Positions 60,551 to 64,000 of a stretch of 64,000 bases of DNA are shown piece by piece. This DNA is from Tribonema minus (Eukaryota > Sar > Xanthophyceae > Tribonematales > Tribonemataceae). A model generated the notes under the pieces. That model saw only the letters and a list, made by a program, of their open reading frames with translations. It had not been told where the DNA came from and searched no databases. Every line of letters starts with the position of its first letter. Within the stretch, counting starts at the first letter, position 1. The DNA lies in assembly GCA_017506865.1 (NCBI GenBank), contig JAFCMP010000021.1, positions 372,001 through 436,000 of the forward strand. Reading direction: 5' to 3'. Made by a program: the position numbers and the translations under genes.

Positions 60551-62581
60551 ATGAGCCGTGATGACATTGCGTCAATCAGCACAGCTTCAAGCACAGAAAG
60601 CCTGGGGGAGCTGGGGGGGCTGAGCAGCGGAGAGCTCAGCAGCACCACTGTAACCAGCAGGTCGAGCAGTGGTTGTGACGATGTCTGTGAAAGCAGTAGA
60701 GATGCAATGCTAGTGGACAAGGCGCTGCGGCGCATCTGTTGCTGGTCCGCTGGGTCATCATCATCCTTCAGGGCCCTGACTGAAGAATTAAAGTTCGTGG
60801 TGGTGGCGCCAGGGGAATCGATATGCGTGCGAGGTCATGACATCACCGGCATGTACGTGATGCTCATCTCCGGGCCTGCTGCCATCAACGAGAACGACAG
60901 CGAGATCGTGAGCTTCGGCAGCTTGATAGATGTTGACGGACTCGTGTACGACGCGCACACTAGCTATGCCACCATACGTTGCTGCGGCGATGCACCGTGT
61001 CGCCTGGCACTTCTCCCCGCGGCGTCCTTTCGCCACCGTGCTTGGGCACAATTCAGAGCCATGTTCCTCATCACTCGCGCCCCCTTGCTTCGCTTCCACG
61101 GCCACATGGACGCCGTGCGTTTCGAGTACGTCACCACGGACTGCGGGGCGACGGTGACGCTGAGCGGCAGCGCGTGCGTCATCGTGACCGGCGTCGTGAA
61201 GACATCCAGCGGCGAGGGCGATCTGCATTTCTATCCGGGGCATGTCGTTGGGGCGTATGAGCTGCTAGGTGGGGTAGATTGCGTGATGCTAGCCGAGTCT
61301 CAGTGCGCATATGCTGTCATCGATCGTGCGACGACTAGATACATGACTGCCGACAGCGCGTTTCAGGTGGCGGTCATGGAGTCCATGTATCAGAGAAGCG
61401 TAGTGAGGGAGGCGCGTCTGAAGTCTACTCGCGTGTCGGTCCTGTACAGGTGCCAGTCACAAGGATTCGTGTCGGTCGTCCCGGTAGTGAAAATCTCAAA
61501 TGTCACCTGGGCTAACGGTGTCATAATGAGCGTTAACGATTACGTCGTCTCCGGCAGGCTGGGGGCTGGGGTGACCGCTCAAGTGTACGAGTGCCACAGC
61601 CCTCAGTACGGCAAGGCCGCTCTGAAGGTCATAGAAAAGAGCACAGGTCGTGAGTCTCTCCACCGCGAGCTCATGGCTCTGCAGGCTCTCAAGGACCACA
61701 GCAACATCATATCGCTGTTCAGCATAATCGACGATCAGAAATCTGATATCACTTGGCTCGTAGAGGAGATGGCGGAGAGGGGCTCTCTGGTGGGGGTGAT
61801 GATGTCCGGCATGGAGTGTCAGCGGATGGGGTACGAAATCGTTTGCGGATTGGCGCACATGCACTCGAAGGGATTCATACACCGCGACGTCAAGCCGGCC
61901 AACATACTGAGGGCTGCGAACGGGACTTCCAAGCTGGCTGACTTCGGGTGTTGCGTCCGCATGGAAGAGGGCGGCGACACGGCTCGCAACAAGCACTTCA
62001 TGGGGACTCCGGCGTTCATGGCGCCTGAGACATTCAAAGACGGAGTGGTCACCCCTGCAGTAGATGTGTGGTCGTTCGCTTCGACTCTGCACTATGTGGT
62101 ATACGGAACATTGCCCTTCGACACGCGGGTGAGGGGGGGTACGAAGGGAAAGAACGCTGCGGTAGATGATGCAGCCATTGAAGATTCCATCATGTTTTAT
62201 GAGCCGTATCTGGGCACCAACGCCCGTCCCCGGCATATGAAGAATATGGAAAAGAGATGGCACAGCGATGATGTGACAAAATTTAATCATTTCTGCAAGA
62301 TGGGATTGCACAAGAACCCCACACACCGATGCACGTTGGGACAATGGCGACAGCACGAGTGGTTGTACTTTTATTATATTCCACTTGTGGCTGTGGAAAT
62401 GCCATGTTGTAGGTGTGTCGCCTTGTTCTCACTCTTGGATGTAGCATGCAAAGCTTGCACGCCACACCCCGCCCCCCACATCACCCCCAACAAAGCACCC
62501 GCAAGCGACTGTCCCCCACATACTAGCAGGGATACCAAACAAAGCTGCAAGACTCTCCCCCCACAGACAGACCCGTCTTAG
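60551..62581 (+). CDS. Ser/Thr kinase with cyclic-nucleotide-binding-like domains, ~676 aa
   Basis: Start chosen at ATG 60551 (MSRDDIASISTASST); 60524 is an alternative. A serine-rich leader is followed by one or two cyclic-nucleotide-binding-like beta barrels (VVAPGESICVRGHDITGMYVMLISG; DLHFYPGHVVGAYELLGG), then a protein kinase: GAGVTAQVY, K in AALKVIE, IHRDVKPANIL, LADFGCC, GTPAFMAPE, DVWSFASTLHYVVYGTLPF. The layout resembles cGMP- or cAMP-dependent protein kinases with regulator and catalyst in one chain, so cyclic-nucleotide control is plausible. A dispersed repeat begins just after the kinase domain, and the last ~65 codons read through it. Confidence 0.8.
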   Translation: MSRDDIASISTASSTESLGELGGLSSGELSSTTVTSRSSSGCDDVCESSRDAMLVDKALRRICCWSAGSSSSFRALTEELKFVVVAPGESICVRGHDITGMYVMLISGPAAINENDSEIVSFGSLIDVDGLVYDAHTSYATIRCCGDAPCRLALLPAASFRHRAWAQFRAMFLITRAPLLRFHGHMDAVRFEYVTTDCGATVTLSGSACVIVTGVVKTSSGEGDLHFYPGHVVGAYELLGGVDCVMLAESQCAYAVIDRATTRYMTADSAFQVAVMESMYQRSVVREARLKSTRVSVLYRCQSQGFVSVVPVVKISNVTWANGVIMSVNDYVVSGRLGAGVTAQVYECHSPQYGKAALKVIEKSTGRESLHRELMALQALKDHSNIISLFSIIDDQKSDITWLVEEMAERGSLVGVMMSGMECQRMGYEIVCGLAHMHSKGFIHRDVKPANILRAANGTSKLADFGCCVRMEEGGDTARNKHFMGTPAFMAPETFKDGVVTPAVDVWSFASTLHYVVYGTLPFDTRVRGGTKGKNAAVDDAAIEDSIMFYEPYLGTNARPRHMKNMEKRWHSDDVTKFNHFCKMGLHKNPTHRCTLGQWRQHEWLYFYYIPLVAVEMPCCRCVALFSLLDVACKACTPHPAPHITPNKAPASDCPPHTSRDTKQSCKTLPPQTDPS

Positions 62582-62770
62582 GGCCACCCAGCTCCACGCA
62601 GACTCCATCTCAAAGTTTTCATGCAGGCCAAGGTCACCATAATGGGCCCTGAACTGGAGATTGTGGCTATCTACGTGAACCCCGATATCATAAAGATAAG
62701 CAGAGGGAGTCACTGGGCGCCAGGCGCTGACGCTAGAAAGAAAGGCTATATAACTAAGCAAAGCATCGCC
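62367..62770 (+). repeat. Dispersed ~390-bp repeat, copy 2
   Basis: Same sequence as 43150-43545 on the other strand, with only scattered differences, plus a further tail GGCTATATAACTAAG. It overlaps the end of the kinase frame. Confidence 0.92.
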
Positions 62771-62803
62771 TCCTTGATGAGCGGGACGGTGGTTCACCGG
62801 GCC

Positions 62804-63115
62804 TCCCATATCACCCCCAACAAAGCATCCGCAAGCGACTGTCCCCCACACACTAGCAGGGATACCAAACAAAGCTGCAAGACTCTCCCCCCACAGACAG
62901 ACCCTTCTAAGGGCCACCCAGCTCCACGCAGACTCCATCTCAAAGTTTTCATGCAGGCCAAGGTCACCATGATGGGCCCTGAACTGGAGATTGTGGCTAT
63001 CTACGTGAACCCCGATATCATAGAGATAAGCAGAGGGAGTCACTGGGCGCCAGGCGCTGACGCTAGAGAGAAAGGCTATATAACTAAGTAAAGCATCGCC
63101 TCCTTGATGAGCGAG
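62804..63115 (+). repeat. Dispersed repeat, copy 3 (partial, tandem)
   Basis: Almost identical to the last ~310 bp of copy 2, starting at CATATCACCCCCAAC and sharing the AAAGCATCGCCTCCTTGATGAGCG tail. A recent tandem duplication. Confidence 0.92.
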
Positions 63116-63487
63116 GTCACGGCTCACCGCAGGCTGCAAGCCTGACAAGATATTGCCATTTACCGCTGCTAGTAACTTGTGGTTGGTGCCGTGGCGTGCA
63201 GCCGACTCCGCTTGCTCTCCAAGCACGCCAAGCCGCTCCCTGTCCCTCCTCCGCACGCCAGCCAGGGCTTCCGAGACACCACCACACGTTTGAAGTTCTC
63301 TCGAAGGGGCTACGCACGCTGGCATCACCTGGGGGCCGCTGGTGCTAGCTCCTGCAAGCCCTGCAGCCCAGCCCACCCACCAAACCAGCCGCATTCGCTG
63401 CCACGCCTTTCGGCGTTAACGAGCTTGGGTACCACTTCATGTAGCTGTACTACGCTGTACTGAAATGTGTAAATTGAATTAATTTCA
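63116..63487. other. Intergenic, no gene recognised
   Basis: GC-rich, no convincing frame or repeat. It lies between repeat copy 3 and the last gene, whose 3' end is at 63488. Confidence 0.35.
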
Positions 63488-64000
63488 TCAGACGATGGTG
63501 ACCTTGGTCATAGTGTACAGGTCCACCTCCGGAATCCAGCTGACGTCGTCACCCTTCTGCACCTTGTAGCCGATAAGAGCTCCGTACGGGAACGCACGCT
63601 GGTAGTTGACGATCTGGGTGCTGCCCCATGCCATGAGGTTCTTGGAGTCTACACCGCCGACCGGTGTGTACGTTCCCGGCATGGGCGGGCTCGCCTTGCT
63701 GAGGGGAATGGGAGGTACAGCGAAGGTCGGTCCCGGAATGTGCCCTCCCTGAATGAAAACGCTCGCAACAGCGTATATGACATCACGGAACGTCGCCAGT
63801 TCATCGCTCGTGACAGTTTTCAAATTCGTAGTACCCCTGACACCATCGAGCGGGACCTGGTATGATTTCGCGACGGAGTTCAGGTAAAGTTTGGGGACGT
63901 CTGGAGGGGTGACGCTCATCGACTTTTCCATAGTGTTACGGGAGAGGGTGGCAAAGTAGTCCTGGTCGGTGTGGATGAACGCTTGAAAGACACTGTCAGG
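63488..64000 (-). CDS. Virus-type hypothetical protein, partial (C-terminal 170 aa)
   Basis: Minus-strand frame open to the window edge, so the start lies beyond 64000. The visible part has QAFIHTDQDYFATLSRN, SVAKSYQVPLDGVRGTTNL, a proline-rich linker (GPTFAVPPIPLSKASPPMPGTY) and MAWGSTQIVNYQRAFPYGALIGYKVQKGDD. Mixed strands, prolines and absence of charge clusters suggest a virion structural protein, but no family is recognised and it does not show major capsid protein landmarks. Confidence 0.6.
   Translation of the reverse strand, partial: PDSVFQAFIHTDQDYFATLSRNTMEKSMSVTPPDVPKLYLNSVAKSYQVPLDGVRGTTNLKTVTSDELATFRDVIYAVASVFIQGGHIPGPTFAVPPIPLSKASPPMPGTYTPVGGVDSKNLMAWGSTQIVNYQRAFPYGALIGYKVQKGDDVSWIPEVDLYTMTKVTIV

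Noticed and set aside
63488-64000. Major capsid protein
   Set aside because: No jelly-roll landmarks or typical C-terminal end of NCLDV capsid proteins could be recognised in the visible part.

Overview
The window looks like a stretch of nucleocytoplasmic large DNA virus (giant virus) genome lying in a eukaryotic, most likely green-algal, chromosome: an endogenous giant-virus region. Viral hallmarks include an A18-type SF2 helicase, a PCNA sliding clamp, a dUTPase-like protein, a second P-loop helicase, RING-like proteins, a glutaredoxin, protein kinases, a GIY-YIG nuclease, and densely packed genes on both strands with TATA-like boxes about 25 nt upstream of several starts. Eukaryotic chromosomal context is shown by GT-AG introns (two in the PCNA gene, one in a SET-like gene), a 12.3-kb LTR retrotransposon with near-identical LTRs, CAG-rich low-complexity tracts, dispersed repeats and secreted EGF-, collagen- and LysM-type proteins. 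Several virus-derived genes look broken, others look whole, so this is read as an ageing but fairly recent fossil copy. No species is named; the GC-rich retroelement and plant-like gene families favour a GC-rich green alga.

Layout. 0.3-7 kb: dUTPase-like gene, an ethylene-receptor-like hybrid histidine kinase, a spliced SET-like gene, and a CIPK/SNF1-like kinase bracketed by copies of one repeat family. 7.2-9.4 kb: nine tandem copies of a 236-bp repeat. 9.9-21.3 kb: a protein with a SUMO-interaction-like motif, a membrane protein, a metallophosphoesterase, a 1090-residue coiled-coil protein, an acid/lysine-rich gene and a GIY-YIG nuclease. 21.6-23.1 kb: decayed copy of a gene whose whole version is at 54.7-56.1 kb. 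23.6-39.0 kb: exons of a minus-strand, cysteine-rich secreted-type gene, into which a Ty3/gypsy element carrying a C5 DNA methyltransferase domain (25717-37976) has inserted. 39-47.5 kb: two unknown plus-strand genes, CAG-rich tracts, a duplicated helicase gene end, a collagen/LysM-type gene and decayed sequence. 47.7-64 kb: dense virus-like block with helicases, glutaredoxin, RING-like proteins, GH5 cellulase, cyclin, GT17 glycosyltransferase, intron-containing PCNA and a cyclic-nucleotide-binding protein kinase; the last gene runs off the window.

How the genes may work together. Replication and repair (PCNA, A18-type helicase, dUTPase-like protein, nuclease) sit beside a large host-manipulation set: ethylene-type sensing with a response regulator, two protein kinases, a cyclin, a SET-like protein and ubiquitin-type RING proteins. 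GH5 and GT17 enzymes point to handling of cell-wall or surface glycans. The most striking single item is the virus-associated ethylene-binding-domain histidine kinase; the methyltransferase-bearing retroelement and the intron-containing PCNA follow.
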